Source of the DNA: Lampris incognitus
Lineage: Eukaryota > Chordata > Actinopteri > Lampriformes > Lampridae
NCBI RefSeq assembly: GCF_029633865.1
Contig: NC_079212.1
Location: 82,738,672-82,802,671 of the forward strand
Length of the DNA stretch: 64,000 bases
Direction: 5' to 3'
Of the stretch, positions 1 through 14,200 are shown one piece after another. Every line of letters begins with the position of its first letter. Position 1 is the stretch's first letter. The notes below the pieces were generated by a model that was given only the letters and a program-made list of their open reading frames with translations, had not been told where the DNA came from and searched no databases. The position numbers and the translations under genes are program-made.

Positions 1-3000
1 TGGAGCAGTAGGAGTGAACTACTATGTTGGTCTCAGCTGGAGCAGTAGGAGTGAACTACTATGTTGGTCTCAGCTGGAGCAGTTGGAGTGAACTACTATG
101 TTGGCCTCAGCTGGAGCAGTAGGTGTGAACTACTACGTTGGCCTCAGCTGGATCAGTAGGAGTGAACTACTATGTTGGTCTCAGCTGGAGCAGCAGGTGT
201 GAACTACTATGTTGGTCTCAGCTGGAGCAGTAGGAATGAACTACTATGTTGGTCTCAGCTGGAGCAGCAGGTGTGAACTACTATGTTGGTCTCAGCTGGA
301 GCAGTAGGAATGAACTACTATGTTGGTCTCAGCTGGAGCAGCAGGAGTGAACTACTATGTTGGTCGCAGCTGGAGCAGCAGGAGTGAACTACTACGTTGG
401 CTCAGCTGGAGCAGCAGGAGTGAACTACTATGTTGGCCTCAGCTGGACAAGTAGGAATGAACTACTATGTTGGTCTCAGCTGGAGCAGTAGGAGTGAACT
501 ACTATGTTGGTCTCAGCTGGAGCAGTAGGTGTGAACTACTATGTTGGTCTCAGCTGGAGCAACAGGAGGGAACTACTATGTTGGTCTCAGCTGGAGCAGT
601 AGGAGTGAACTACCATGTTGGTCTTAGCTGGAGCAGGAGGTGTGAACTACTATGTTGGACTCGGCTGGAGCAGTATGTGTGAACTACTATGTTGGTCTCA
701 GCTGGAGCAGTTGGTGTGAACTACTATGTTGGTCTCAGCTGGAGCAGTACTATGTTGGTCTCAGCTGGAGCAGTAGGAGTGAACTAATATGTTGGTCTCA
801 GCTGGAACAGTAGGAGTGAACTACTATGTTTGTCTCAGCCGGAGCAGTAGGTGTGAACTATTATGTTGGTCTCAGCTGGAGCAGCAGGAGTGAACTACTA
901 TGTTGGTCTCAGCTGGAGCAGTAGGAGTGAACTACCATGTTGATCTCAGCTGGAGCAGTAGGTGTGAACTACTATGTTAGTCTCAGCTGGAGCAGTAGGT
1001 GTGAACTACTATGTAGGCCTCAGCTAGAGCAGTAGGTGTGAACTACTATTTTGGTCTCAGCTGGATCAGCATGAGTGAACTACTATGTTGGTCTTAGCTG
1101 GAGCAGTAGGGGTGAACTACTATGTTGGTCTCAGCTGGAGCAGTTGGTGTGAACTACTATGTTGGCCTGAACTGGAGCAGTACTATGTTGGTCTCAGCTT
1201 GAGCAGTAGGAGTGAACTACTATGTTGGTCTCAGCTGGAGCAGTAGGGGTGAAATACTATGTTGGTCTCAGCTGGAGCAGTAGGTGTGAACTACTATGTT
1301 GGTCTCAGCTGGAGCAGCAGGAGTGAACTACTATGTTCGTCTCAGCTGTAGCAGTAGGTATGAACTACTATGTTGGTCGCAGCTGGAGCAGCAGGAGTGA
1401 ACTACTACGTTGGCCTCAGCTGGAGCAGCAGGAGTGAACTACTATGTTGGCCTCAGCTGGACAAGTAGGAATGAACTACTATGTTGGTCTCAGCTGGAGC
1501 AGTAGGTGTGAACTACTATGTTGGTCTCAGCTGGAGCAACAGGAGAGAACTACTATGTTGGCCTCAGCTGGACAAGTAGGAATGAACTACTATGTTGGTC
1601 TCAGCTGGAGCAGTAGGAGTGAACTACTATGTTGGTCTCAGCTGGAGCAGTAGGTGTGAACTACTATGTTGGTCTCAGCTGGAGCAACAGGAGGGAACTA
1701 CTATGTTGGTCTCAGCTGGAGCAGTAGGAGTGAACTACCATGTTGGTCTTAGCTGGAGCAGTAGGAGTGAACTACTATGCTGGTCTCAGCTGTAGCAGTA
1801 GGTATGAACCACTATGTTGGACTTGGCTGCAGCAGTAGGAGTGAACTACTATGTTGGTCTCACATGGAGTAGCAGGTGCAAACTACTATGTTGGTCTCAG
1901 CTTGAGCAGCAGGAGTGAACTACTATGGTGGTCTCAGCTGGAGCAGCAGGAGTGAACTACTATGGTGGTCTCACCTGGAGCAGTAGGTGTGAACTACTAT
2001 GTTGGTCTCAGCTGGAGCAGCAGGTGTGAACTACTATGTTGGTCTCAGCTGGAGCAGTAGGAATGAACTACTATGTTGGTCTCAGCTGGAGCAGCAGGTG
2101 TGAACTACTATGTTGGTCTCAGCTGGAGCAGTAGGAATGAACTACTATGTTGGTCTCAGCTGGAGCAGCAGGAGTGAACTACTATGTTGGTCGCAGCTGG
2201 AGCAGCAGGAGTGAACTACTACGTTGGCCTCAGCTGGAGCAGCAGGAGTGAACTACTATGTTGGCCTCAGCTGGACAAGTAGGAATGAACTACTATGTTG
2301 GTCTCAGCTGGAGCAGTAGGAGTGAACTACTATGTTGGTCTCAGCTGGAGCAGTAGGTGTGAACTACTATGTTGGTCTCAGCTGGAGCAACAGGAGGGAA
2401 CTACTATGTTGGTCTCAGCTGGAGCAGTAGGAGTGAACTACCATGTTGGTCTTAGCTGGAGCAGGAGGTGTGAACTACTATGTTGGACTCGGCTGGAGCA
2501 GTATGTGTGAACTACTATGATGGTCTCAGCTGGAGCAGTTGGTGTGAACTACTATGTTGGTCTCAGCTGGAGCAGTACTATGTTGGTCTCAGCTGGAGCA
2601 GTAGGAGTGAACTAATATGTTGGTCTCAGCTGGAACAGTAGGAGTGAACTACTATGTTTGTCTCAGCCGGAGCAGTAGGTGTGAACTATTATGTTGGTCT
2701 CAGCTGGAGCAGCAGGAGTGAACTACTATGTTGGTCTCAGCTGGAGCAGTAGGAGTGAACTACCATGTTGATCTCAGCTGGAGCAGTAGGTGTGAACTAC
2801 TATGTTGGTCTCAGCTGGAGCAGTAGGTGTGAACTACTATGTAGGCCTCAGCTAGAGCAGTAGGTGTGAACTACTATTTTGGTCTCAGCTGGATCAGCAG
2901 GAGTGAACTACTATGTTGGTCTTAGCTGGAGCAGTAGGGGTGAACTACTATGTTGGTCTCAGCTGGAGCAGTTGGTGTGAACTACTATGTTGGCCTGAAC

Positions 3001-5968
3001 TGGAGCAGTACTATGTTGGTCTCAGCTTGAGCAGTAGGAGTGAACTACTATGTTGGTCTCAGCTGGAGCAGTTGGAGTGAACTACTATGTTGGCCTCAGC
3101 TGGAGCAGTAGGTGTGAACTACTACGTTGGCCTCAGCTGGAGCAGTAGGAGTGAACTACTATGTTGGTCTCAGCTGGAGCAGCAGGTGTGAACTACTATG
3201 TTGGTCTCAGCTGGAGCAGTAGGAATGAACTACTATGTTGGTCTCAGCTGGAGCAGCAGGTGTGAACTACTATGTTGGTCTCAGCTGGAGCAGTAGGAAT
3301 GAACTACTATGTTGGTCTCAGCTGGAGCAGCAGGAGTGAACTACTATGTTGGTCGCAGCTGGAGCAGCAGGAGTGAACTACTACGTTGGCCTCAGCTGGA
3401 GCAGCAGGAGTGAACTACTATGTTGGCCTCAGCTGGACAAGTAGGAATGAACTACTATGTTGGTCTCAGCTGGAGCAGTAGGAGTGAACTACTATGTTGG
3501 TCTCAGCTGGAGCAGTAGGTGTGAACTACTATGTTGGTCTCAGCTGGAGCAACAGGAGGGAACTACTATGTTGGTCTCAGCTGGAGCAGTAGGAGTGAAC
3601 TACCATGTTGGTCTTAGCTGGAGCAGGAGGTGTGAACTACTATGTTGGACTCGGCTGGAGCAGTATGTGTGAACTACTATGTTGGTCTCAGCTGGAGCAG
3701 TTGGTGTGAACTACTATGTTGGTCTCAGCTGGAGCAGTACTATGTTGGTCTCAGCTGGAGCAGTAGGAGTGAACTAATATGTTGGTCTCAGCTGGAACAG
3801 TAGGAGTGAACTACTATGTTTGTCTCAGCCGGAGCAGTAGGTGTGAACTATTATGTTGGTCTCAGCTGGAGCAGCAGGAGTGAACTACTATGTTGGTCTC
3901 AGCTGGAGCAGTAGGAGTGAACTACCATGTTGATCTCAGCTGGAGCAGTAGGTGTGAACTACTATGTTGGTCTCAGCTGGAGCAGTAGGTGTGAACTACT
4001 ATGTAGGCCTCAGCTAGAGCAGTAGGTGTGAACTACTATTTTGGTCTCAGCTGGATCAGCAGGAGTGAACTACTATGTTGGTCTTAGCTGGAGCAGTAGG
4101 GGTGAACTACTATGTTGGTCTCAGCTGGAGCAGTTGGTGTGAACTACTATGTTGGCCTGAACTGGAGCAGTACTATGTTGGTCTCAGCTTGAGCAGTAGG
4201 AGTGAACTACTATGTTGGTCTCAGCTGGAGCAGTAGGGGTGAAATACTATGTTGGTCTCAGCTGGAGCAGTAGGTGTGAACTACTATGTTGGTCTCAGCT
4301 GGAGCAGCAGGAGTGAACTACTATGTTCGTCTCAGCTGTAGCAGTAGGTATGAACTACTATGTTGGTCGCAGCTGGAGCAGCAGGAGTGAACTACTACGT
4401 TGGCCTCAGCTGGAGCAGCAGGAGTGAACTACTATGTTGGCCTCAGCTGGACAAGTAGGAATGAACTACTATGTTGGTCTCAGCTGGAGCAGTAGGAGTG
4501 AACTACTATGTTGGTCTCAGCTGGAGCAGTAGGTGTGAACTACTATGTTGGTCTCAGCTGGAGCAACAGGAGAGAACTACTATGTTGGTCTCAGCTGGAG
4601 CAGTAAGAGTGAACTACCATGTTGGTCTTAGCTGGAGCAGGAGGTGTGAACTACTATGTTGGACTCGGCTGGAGCAGTATGTGTGAACTACTATGTTGGT
4701 CTCAGCTGGAGCAGTTGGTGTGAACTACTATGTTGGTCTCAGCTGGAGCAGTACTATGTTGGTCTTAGCTGGAGCAGTAGCAGTGAACTACTATGTTGGT
4801 CTCAGCTGGAACAGTAGGAGTGAACTACTATGTTTGTCTCAGCCGGAGCAGTAGGTGTGAACTATTATGTTGGTCTCAGCTGGAGCAGCAGGAGTGAACT
4901 ACTATGTTGGTCTCAGCTGGAGCAGTAGGAGTGAACTACCATGTTGATCTCAGCTGGAGCAGTAGGTGTGAACTACTATGTTGGTCTCAGCTGGAGCAGT
5001 AGGTGTGAACTACTATGTAGGCCTCAGCTAGAGCAGTAGGTGTGAACTACTATGTTGGTCTCAGCTGGAGCAGTAGGTGTGAACTACTATGTTGGCCTCA
5101 GCTGGAGCAGTAGGTGTGAACTACTATGTTGGTCTCAGCTGGAGCAGGACTATGTTGGCCTTAGTTGGAGCAGCAGGAGATTAGTACTGTGTTGGTCTCA
5201 GCTGGAGCAGTAGGAGTGAACTACTATGTTGGTCTCAGCTGCAGCAGTAGGAGTGAACTACTATGTTGGTCTCAGCTGGAGCAGTACTATGTTGGCCTCA
5301 GCTGGATCAGCAGGAGTGAACTACTATGTTGGTCTCAGCTGAAGCAGTAGGAGTGAACTACTATGTTGGCCTCAGCTGCAGCAGTAGGTGTGAACTACTA
5401 TGTTGGTCTCAGCTGGAGCAGTAGGTGTGAACTACTATGTTGGCCTCAGCTGGAGCAGTAGGTGTGAACTACTATGTTTGTCTCAGCTGGAGCAGCAGGA
5501 GTGAACTACTATGTTGGTCTCAGCTGGAGCAGTAGGAGTGAACTACTATGTTGCTCTCAGCTGGAGCAGTAGGTGTGAACTACTATGTTGGTCTCAGCTG
5601 GAGCAGTAGGTGTGAACTACTATGGTGGCCTTAGCTGGAGCAGCAGGAGTGAACTACTATGTTGGCCTCAGCTGGAACAGTAGGAGTGAACTACTATGTT
5701 GGTCTCAGCTGGAGCAGTAGGTGTGAACTACTATGTTGGTCTCAGCTGGAGCAGTAGGTGTGAACTACTATGTTGGCTTCAGCTGGACCAGTATGTGTGA
5801 ACTACTATGTTGGCCTCAGCTGGAGCAGCAGGAGTGAACTACTATGTTGGCCTCAGCTGGAACAGTAGGAGTGAACTACTATGTCGGTCTCAACTAGAGC
5901 AGTAGGAGTGAACTACTATGTGGATCTCAGCTGGAGCAGTAGGTGTGAACTACTATGTTGGACTCAGC
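1..5968. repeat. Satellite higher-order block 1 (about 5.97 kb)
   Basis: The sequence at position 1 recurs at 5969, and distinctive units at 467, 1444, 1592 and 2295 recur 5,968 bp later. Inside the block the variant cluster at 467 recurs at 2295, 3457 and 4471 (spacings 1,828, 1,162 and 1,014 bp), so the block is itself a composite of sub-blocks. Its last 80 bp, containing CTCAACTAGAGCAG and TATGTGGATCTC variants, are the same as the last 80 bp of the next block. Confidence 0.8.
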
Positions 5969-8900
5969 TGGAGCAGTAGGAGTGAACTACTATGTTGGTC
6001 TCAGCTGGAGCAGTAGGAGTGAACTACTATGTTGGTCTCAGCTGGAGCAGTTGGAGTGAACTACTATGTTGGCCTCAGCTGGAGCAGTAGGTGTGAACTA
6101 CTACGTTGGCCTCAGCTGGATCAGTAGGAGTGAACTACTATGTTGGTCTCAGCTGGAGCAGCAGGTGTGAACTACTATGTTGGTCTCAGCTGGAGCAGTA
6201 GGAATGAACTACTATGTTGGTCTCAGCTGGAGCAGCAGGTGTGAACTACTATGTTGGTCTCAGCTGGAGCAGTAGGAATGAACTACTATGTTGGTCTCAG
6301 CTGGAGCAGCAGGAGTGAACTACTATGTTGGTCGCAGCTGGAGCAGCAGGAGTGAACTACTACGTTGGCTCAGCTGGAGCAGCAGGAGTGAACTACTATG
6401 TTGGCCTCAGCTGGACAAGTAGGAATGAACTACTATGTTGGTCTCAGCTGGAGCAGTAGGAGTGAACTACTATGTTGGTCTCAGCTGGAGCAGTAGGTGT
6501 GAACTACTATGTTGGTCTCAGCTGGAGCAACAGGAGGGAACTACTATGTTGGTCTCAGCTGGAGCAGTAGGAGTGAACTACCATGTTGGTCTTAGCTGGA
6601 GCAGGAGGTGTGAACTACTATGTTGGACTCGGCTGGAGCAGTATGTGTGAACTACTATGTTGGTCTCAGCTGGAGCAGTTGGTGTGAACTACTATGTTGG
6701 TCTCAGCTGGAGCAGTACTATGTTGGTCTCAGCTGGAGCAGTAGGAGTGAACTAATATGTTGGTCTCAGCTGGAACAGTAGGAGTGAACTACTATGTTTG
6801 TCTCAGCCGGAGCAGTAGGTGTGAACTATTATGTTGGTCTCAGCTGGAGCAGCAGGAGTGAACTACTATGTTGGTCTCAGCTGGAGCAGTAGGAGTGAAC
6901 TACCATGTTGATCTCAGCTGGAGCAGTAGGTGTGAACTACTATGTTAGTCTCAGCTGGAGCAGTAGGTGTGAACTACTATGTAGGCCTCAGCTAGAGCAG
7001 TAGGTGTGAACTACTATTTTGGTCTCAGCTGGATCAGCAGGAGTGAACTACTATGTTGGTCTTAGCTGGAGCAGTAGGGGTGAACTACTATGTTGGTCTC
7101 AGCTGGAGCAGTTGGTGTGAACTACTATGTTGGCCTGAACTGGAGCAGTACTATGTTGGTCTCAGCTTGAGCAGTAGGAGTGAACTACTATGTTGGTCTC
7201 AGCTGGAGCAGTAGGGGTGAAATACTATGTTGGTCTCAGCTGGAGCAGTAGGTGTGAACTACTATGTTGGTCTCAGCTGGAGCAGCAGGAGTGAACTACT
7301 ATGTTCGTCTCAGCTGTAGCAGTAGGTATGAACTACTATGTTGGTCGCAGCTGGAGCAGCAGGAGTGAACTACTACGTTGGCCTCAGCTGGAGCAGCAGG
7401 AGTGAACTACTATGTTGGCCTCAGCTGGACAAGTAGGAATGAACTACTATGTTGGTCTCAGCTGGAGCAGTAGGTGTGAACTACTATGTTGGTCTCAGCT
7501 GGAGCAACAGGAGAGAACTACTATGTTGGCCTCAGCTGGACAAGTAGGAATGAACTACTATGTTGGTCTCAGCTGGAGCAGTAGGAGTGAACTACTATGT
7601 TGGTCTCAGCTGGAGCAGTAGGTGTGAACTACTATGTTGGTCTCAGCTGGAGCAACAGGAGGGAACTACTATGTTGGTCTCAGCTGGAGCAGTAGGAGTG
7701 AACTACCATGTTGGTCTTAGCTGGAGCAGTAGGAGTGAACTACTATGCTGGTCTCAGCTGTAGCAGTAGGTATGAACCACTATGTTGGACTTGGCTGCAG
7801 CAGTAGGAGTGAACTACTATGTTGGTCTCACATGGAGTAGCAGGTGCAAACTACTATGTTGGTCTCAGCTTGAGCAGCAGGAGTGAACTACTATGGTGGT
7901 CTCAGCTGGAGCAGCAGGAGTGAACTACTATGGTGGTCTCACCTGGAGCAGTAGGTGTGAACTACTATGTTGGTCTCAGCTGGAGCAGCAGGTGTGAACT
8001 ACTATGTTGGTCTCAGCTGGAGCAGTAGGAATGAACTACTATGTTGGTCTCAGCTGGAGCAGCAGGTGTGAACTACTATGTTGGTCTCAGCTGGAGCAGT
8101 AGGAATGAACTACTATGTTGGTCTCAGCTGGAGCAGCAGGAGTGAACTACTATGTTGGTCGCAGCTGGAGCAGCAGGAGTGAACTACTACGTTGGCCTCA
8201 GCTGGAGCAGCAGGAGTGAACTACTATGTTGGCCTCAGCTGGACAAGTAGGAATGAACTACTATGTTGGTCTCAGCTGGAGCAGTAGGAGTGAACTACTA
8301 TGTTGGTCTCAGCTGGAGCAGTAGGTGTGAACTACTATGTTGGTCTCAGCTGGAGCAACAGGAGGGAACTACTATGTTGGTCTCAGCTGGAGCAGTAGGA
8401 GTGAACTACCATGTTGGTCTTAGCTGGAGCAGGAGGTGTGAACTACTATGTTGGACTCGGCTGGAGCAGTATGTGTGAACTACTATGATGGTCTCAGCTG
8501 GAGCAGTTGGTGTGAACTACTATGTTGGTCTCAGCTGGAGCAGTACTATGTTGGTCTCAGCTGGAGCAGTAGGAGTGAACTAATATGTTGGTCTCAGCTG
8601 GAACAGTAGGAGTGAACTACTATGTTTGTCTCAGCCGGAGCAGTAGGTGTGAACTATTATGTTGGTCTCAGCTGGAGCAGCAGGAGTGAACTACTATGTT
8701 GGTCTCAGCTGGAGCAGTAGGAGTGAACTACCATGTTGATCTCAGCTGGAGCAGTAGGTGTGAACTACTATGTTGGTCTCAGCTGGAGCAGTAGGTGTGA
8801 ACTACTATGTAGGCCTCAGCTAGAGCAGTAGGTGTGAACTACTATTTTGGTCTCAGCTGGATCAGCAGGAGTGAACTACTATGTTGGTCTTAGCTGGAGC

Positions 8901-11244
8901 AGTAGGGGTGAACTACTATGTTGGTCTCAGCTGGAGCAGTTGGTGTGAACTACTATGTTGGCCTGAACTGGAGCAGTACTATGTTGGTCTCAGCTTGAGC
9001 AGTAGGAGTGAACTACTATGTTGGTCTCAGCTGGAGCAGTAGGGGTGAAATACTATGTTGGTCTCAGCTGGAGCAGTAGGTGTGAACTACTATGTTGGTC
9101 TCAGCTGGAGCAGCAGGAGTGAACTACTATGTTCGTCTCAGCTGTAGCAGTAGGTATGAACTACTATGTTGGTCGCAGCTGGAGCAGCAGGAGTGAACTA
9201 CTACGTTGGCCTCAGCTGGAGCAGCAGGAGTGAACTACTATGTTGGCCTCAGCTGGACAAGTAGGAATGAACTACTATGTTGGTCTCAGCTGGAGCAGTA
9301 GGTGTGAACTACTATGTTGGTCTCAGCTGGAGCAACAGGAGAGAACTACTATGTTGGTCTCAGCTGGAGCAGTAGGAGTGAACTACCATGTTGGTCTTAG
9401 CTGGAGCAGGAGGTGTGAACTACTATGTTGGACTCGGCTGGAGCAGTATGTGTGAACTACTATGTTGGTCTCAGCTGGAGCAGTTGGTGTGAACTACTAT
9501 GTTGGTCTCAGCTGGAGCAGTACTATGTTGGTCTCAGCTGGAGCAGTAGCAGTGAACTACTATGTTGGTCTCAGCTGGAACAGTAGGAGTGAACTACTAT
9601 GTTTGTCTCAGCCGGAGCAGTAGGTGTGAACTATTATGTTGGTCTCAGCTGGAGCAGCAGGAGTGAACTACTATGTTGGTCTCAGCTGGAGCAGTAGGAG
9701 TGAACTACCATGTTGATCTCAGCTGGAGCAGTAGGTGTGAACTACTATGTTGGTCTCAGCTGGAGCAGTAGGTGTGAACTACTATGTAGGCCTCAGCTAG
9801 AGCAGTAGGTGTGAACTACTATTTTGGTCTCAGCTGGATCAGCAGGAGTGAACTACTATGTTGGTCTTAGCTGGAGCAGTAGGGGTGAACAACTATGTTG
9901 GTCTCAGCTGGAGCAGTTGGTGTGAACTACTATGTTGGCCTGAACTGGAGCAGTACTATGTTGGTCTCAGCTTGAGCAGTAGGAGTGAACTACTATGTTG
10001 GTCTCAGCTGGAGCAGTAGGGGTGAAATACTATGTTGGTCTCAGCTGGAGCAGTAGGTGTGAACTACTATGTTGGTCTCAGCTGGAGCAGCAGGAGTGAA
10101 CTACTATGTTGGTCTCAGCTGTAGCAGTAGGTATGAACTACTATGTTGGTCTCAGCTGGAGCAGTAGGAGTGCACTACTATGTTGGCCTCAGCTGGAGCA
10201 GCAGGAGTGAACTGCTATGTTGGTCTCAGCTGGAGCAGCAGGAGTGAACTACTATGTTGGTCTCAGCTGGAGCAGTAGGAGTGAACTACTATGCTGGTCT
10301 CAGCTGTAGCAGTAGGTATGAACCACTATGTTGGACTTGGCTGCAGCAGTAGGAGTGAACTACTATGTTGGTCTCACATGGAGTAGCAGGTGCAAACTAC
10401 TATGTTGGTCTCAGCTTGAGCAGCAGGAGTGAACTACTATGGTGGTCTCAGCTGGAGCAGCAGGAGTGAACTACTATGGTGGTCTCACCTGGAGCAGTAG
10501 GTGTGAACTACTATGTTGGTCTCAGCTGGAGCAGTAGGAGTGAACTACTATGTTGGTCTCAGTTGCAGCACTAGGAGTGAACTACTATGTTGGTCTCAGC
10601 TGGAGCAGTAGGAGTGAACTACTATGTTGGTCTCAGCTGGAGCAGTAGGAGTGAAGTACTATGTTGGCTTCAGCTGGATCAGCAGGAGTGAACTACTATG
10701 TTGGTCTCAGCTGGATCAGCAGGAGTGAACTACTATGTTGGTCTCAGCTGGAGCAGTAGGAGTGAACTACTATGTTGGTCTCAGCTGGAGCAGTAGGAGT
10801 GAACTACTATGTTGATCTCAGCTGGAGCAGTACTATATTGGCCTCAGCTGGAGCAGTAGGTGTGAACTACTATGTTGGTCTCAGCTGGAGCAACAGGAGA
10901 GAACTACTATGTTGGTCTTAGCTGGAGCAGTAGGGGTGAACTACTATGATGGTCTCAGCTGGAGCAGTTGGTGTGAACTACTATGTTGGTCTCAGCTGGA
11001 GCACTACTATGTTGGTCTCAGCTGGAGCAGTAGGAGTGAACTACCATGTTGGTCTTAGCTGGAGCAGGAGGTGTGAACTATTATGTTGGACTCGGCTGGA
11101 GCAGTATGTGTGAACTACTATGTTGGTCTCAGCTGGAGCAGTTGGTGTGAACTACTATGTTGGTCTCAACTAGAGCAGTAGGAGTGAACTACTATGTGGA
11201 TCTCAGCTGGAGCAGTAGGTGTGAACTACTATGTTGGACTCAGC
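5969..11244. repeat. Satellite higher-order block 2 (5,276 bp)
   Basis: Variant landmarks at 6435, 7412, 7560, 8263 and 9240 recur exactly 5,276 bp later in block 3. The first part (to roughly 8.9 kb) also matches block 1 at an offset of 5,968 bp; after that the order of variants differs from block 1. The 5,276-bp length is not a multiple of 37 because the block contains short (25-bp) and 36-bp units. Confidence 0.8.
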
Positions 11245-14200
11245 TGGAGCAGTAGGAGTGAACTACTATGTTGGTCTCAGCTGGAGCAGTAGGAGTGAAC
11301 TACTATGTTGGTCTCAGCTGGAGCAGTTGGAGTGAACTACTATGTTGGCCTCATCTGGAGCAGTAGGTGTGAACTACTACGTTGGCCTCAGCTGGATCAG
11401 TAGGAGTGAACTACTATGTTGGTCTCAGCTGGAGCAGCAGGTGTGAACTACTATGTTGGTCTCAGCTGGAGCAGTAGGAATGAACTACTATGTTGGTCTC
11501 AGCTGGAGCAGCAGGTGTGAACTACTATGTTGGTCTCAGCTGGAGCAGTAGGAATGAACTACTATGTTGGTCTCAGCTGGAGCAGCAGGAGTGAACTACT
11601 ATGTTGGTCGCAGCTGGAGCAGCAGGAGTGAACTACTACGTTGGCTCAGCTGGAGCAGCAGGAGTGAACTACTATGTTGGCCTCAGCTGGACAAGTAGGA
11701 ATGAACTACTATGTTGGTCTCAGCTGGAGCAGTAGGAGTGAACTACTATGTTGGTCTCAGCTGGAGCAGTAGGTGTGAACTACTATGTTGGTCTCAGCTG
11801 GAGCAACAGGAGGGAACTACTATGTTGGTCTCAGCTGGAGCAGTAGGAGTGAACTACCATGTTGGTCTTAGCTGGAGCAGGAGGTGTGAACTACTATGTT
11901 GGACTCGGCTGGAGCAGTATGTGTGAACTACTATGTTGGTCTCAGCTGGAGCAGTTGGTGTGAACTACTATGTTGGTCTCAGCTGGAGCAGTACTATGTT
12001 GGTCTCAGCTGGAGCAGTAGGAGTGAACTAATATGTTGGTCTCAGCTGGAACAGTAGGAGTGAACTACTATGTTTGTCTCAGCCGGAGCAGTAGGTGTGA
12101 ACTATTATGTTGGTCTCAGCTGGAGCAGCAGGAGTGAACTACTATGTTGGTCTCAGCTGGAGCAGTAGGAGTGAACTACCATGTTGATCTCAGCTGGAGC
12201 AGTAGGTGTGAACTACTATGTTAGTCTCAGCTGGAGCAGTAGGTGTGAACTACTATGTAGGCCTCAGCTAGAGCAGTAGGTGTGAACTACTATTTTGGTC
12301 TCAGCTGGATCAGCAGGAGTGAACTACTATGTTGGTCTTAGCTGGAGCAGTAGGGGTGAACTACTATGTTGGTCTCAGCTGGAGCAGTTGGTGTGAACTA
12401 CTATGTTGGCCTGAACTGGAGCAGTACTATGTTGGTCTCAGCTTGAGCAGTAGGAGTGAACTACTATGTTGGTCTCAGCTGGAGCAGTAGGGGTGAAATA
12501 CTATGTTGGTCTCAGCTGGAGCAGTAGGTGTGAACTACTATGTTGGTCTCAGCTGGAGCAGCAGGAGTGAACTACTATGTTCGTCTCAGCTGTAGCAGTA
12601 GGTATGAACTACTATGTTGGTCGCAGCTGGAGCAGCAGGAGTGAACTACTACGTTGGCTTCAGCTGGAGCAGCAGGAGTGAACTACTATGTTGGCCTCAG
12701 CTGGACAAGTAGGAATGAACTACTATGTTGGTCTCAGCTGGAGCAGTAGGTGTGAACTACTATGTTGGTCTCAGCTGGAGCAACAGGAGAGAACTACTAT
12801 GTTGGCCTCAGCTGGACAAGTAGGAATGAACTACTATGTTGGTCTCAGCTGGAGCAGTAGGAGTGAACTACTATGTTGGTCTCAGCTGGAGCAGTAGGTG
12901 TGAACTACTATGTTGGTCTCAGCTGGAGCAACAGGAGGGAACTACTATGTTGGTCTCAGCTGGAGCAGTAGGAGTGAACTACCATGTTGGTCTTAGCTGG
13001 AGCAGTAGGAGTGAACTACTATGCTGGTCTCAGCTGTAGCAGTAGGTATGAACCACTATGTTGGACTTGGCTGCAGCAGTAGGAGTGAACTACTATGTTG
13101 GTCTCACATGGAGTAGCAGGTGCAAACTACTATGTTGGTCTCAGCTTGAGCAGCAGGAGTGAACTACTATGGTGGTCTCAGCTGGAGCAGCAGGAGTGAA
13201 CTACTATGGTGGTCTCACCTGGAGCAGTAGGTGTGAACTACTATGTTGGTCTCAGCTGGAGCAGCAGGTGTGAACTACTATGTTGGTCTCAGCTGGAGCA
13301 GTAGGAATGAACTACTATGTTGGTCTCAGCTGGAGCAGCAGGTGTGAACTACTATGTTGGTCTCAGCTGGAGCAGTAGGAATGAACTACTATGTTGGTCT
13401 CAGCTGGAGCAGCAGGAGTGAACTACTATGTTGGTCGCAGCTGGAGCAGCAGGAGTGAACTACTACGTTGGCCTCAGCTGGAGCAGCAGGAGTGAACTAC
13501 TATGTTGGCCTCAGCTGGACAAGTAGGAATGAACTACTATGTTGGTCTCAGCTGGAGCAGTAGGAGTGAACTACTATGTTGGTCTCAGCTGGAGCAGTAG
13601 GTGTGAACTACTATGTTGGTCTCAGCTGGAGCAACAGGAGGGAACTACTATGTTGGTCTCAGCTGGAGCAGTAGGAGTGAACTACCATGTTGGTCTTAGC
13701 TGGAGCAGGAGGTGTGAACTACTATGTTGGACTCGGCTGGAGCAGTATGTGTGAACTACTATGATGGTCTCAGCTGGAGCAGTTGGTGTGAACTACTATG
13801 TTGGTCTCAGCTGGAGCAGTACTATGTTGGTCTCAGCTGGAGCAGTAGGAGTGAACTAATATGTTGGTCTCAGCTGGAACAGTAGGAGTGAACTACTATG
13901 TTTGTCTCAGCCGGAGCAGTAGGTGTGAACTATTATGTTGGTCTCAGCTGGAGCAGCAGGAGTGAACTACTATGTTGGTCTCAGCTGGAGCAGTAGGAGT
14001 GAACTACCATGTTGATCTCAGCTGGAGCAGTAGGTGTGAACTACTATGTTGGTCTCAGCTGGAGCAGTAGGTGTGAACTACTATGTAGGCCTCAGCTAGA
14101 GCAGTAGGTGTGAACTACTATTTTGGTCTCAGCTGGATCAGCAGGAGTGAACTACTATGTTGGTCTTAGCTGGAGCAGTAGGGGTGAACTACTATGTTGG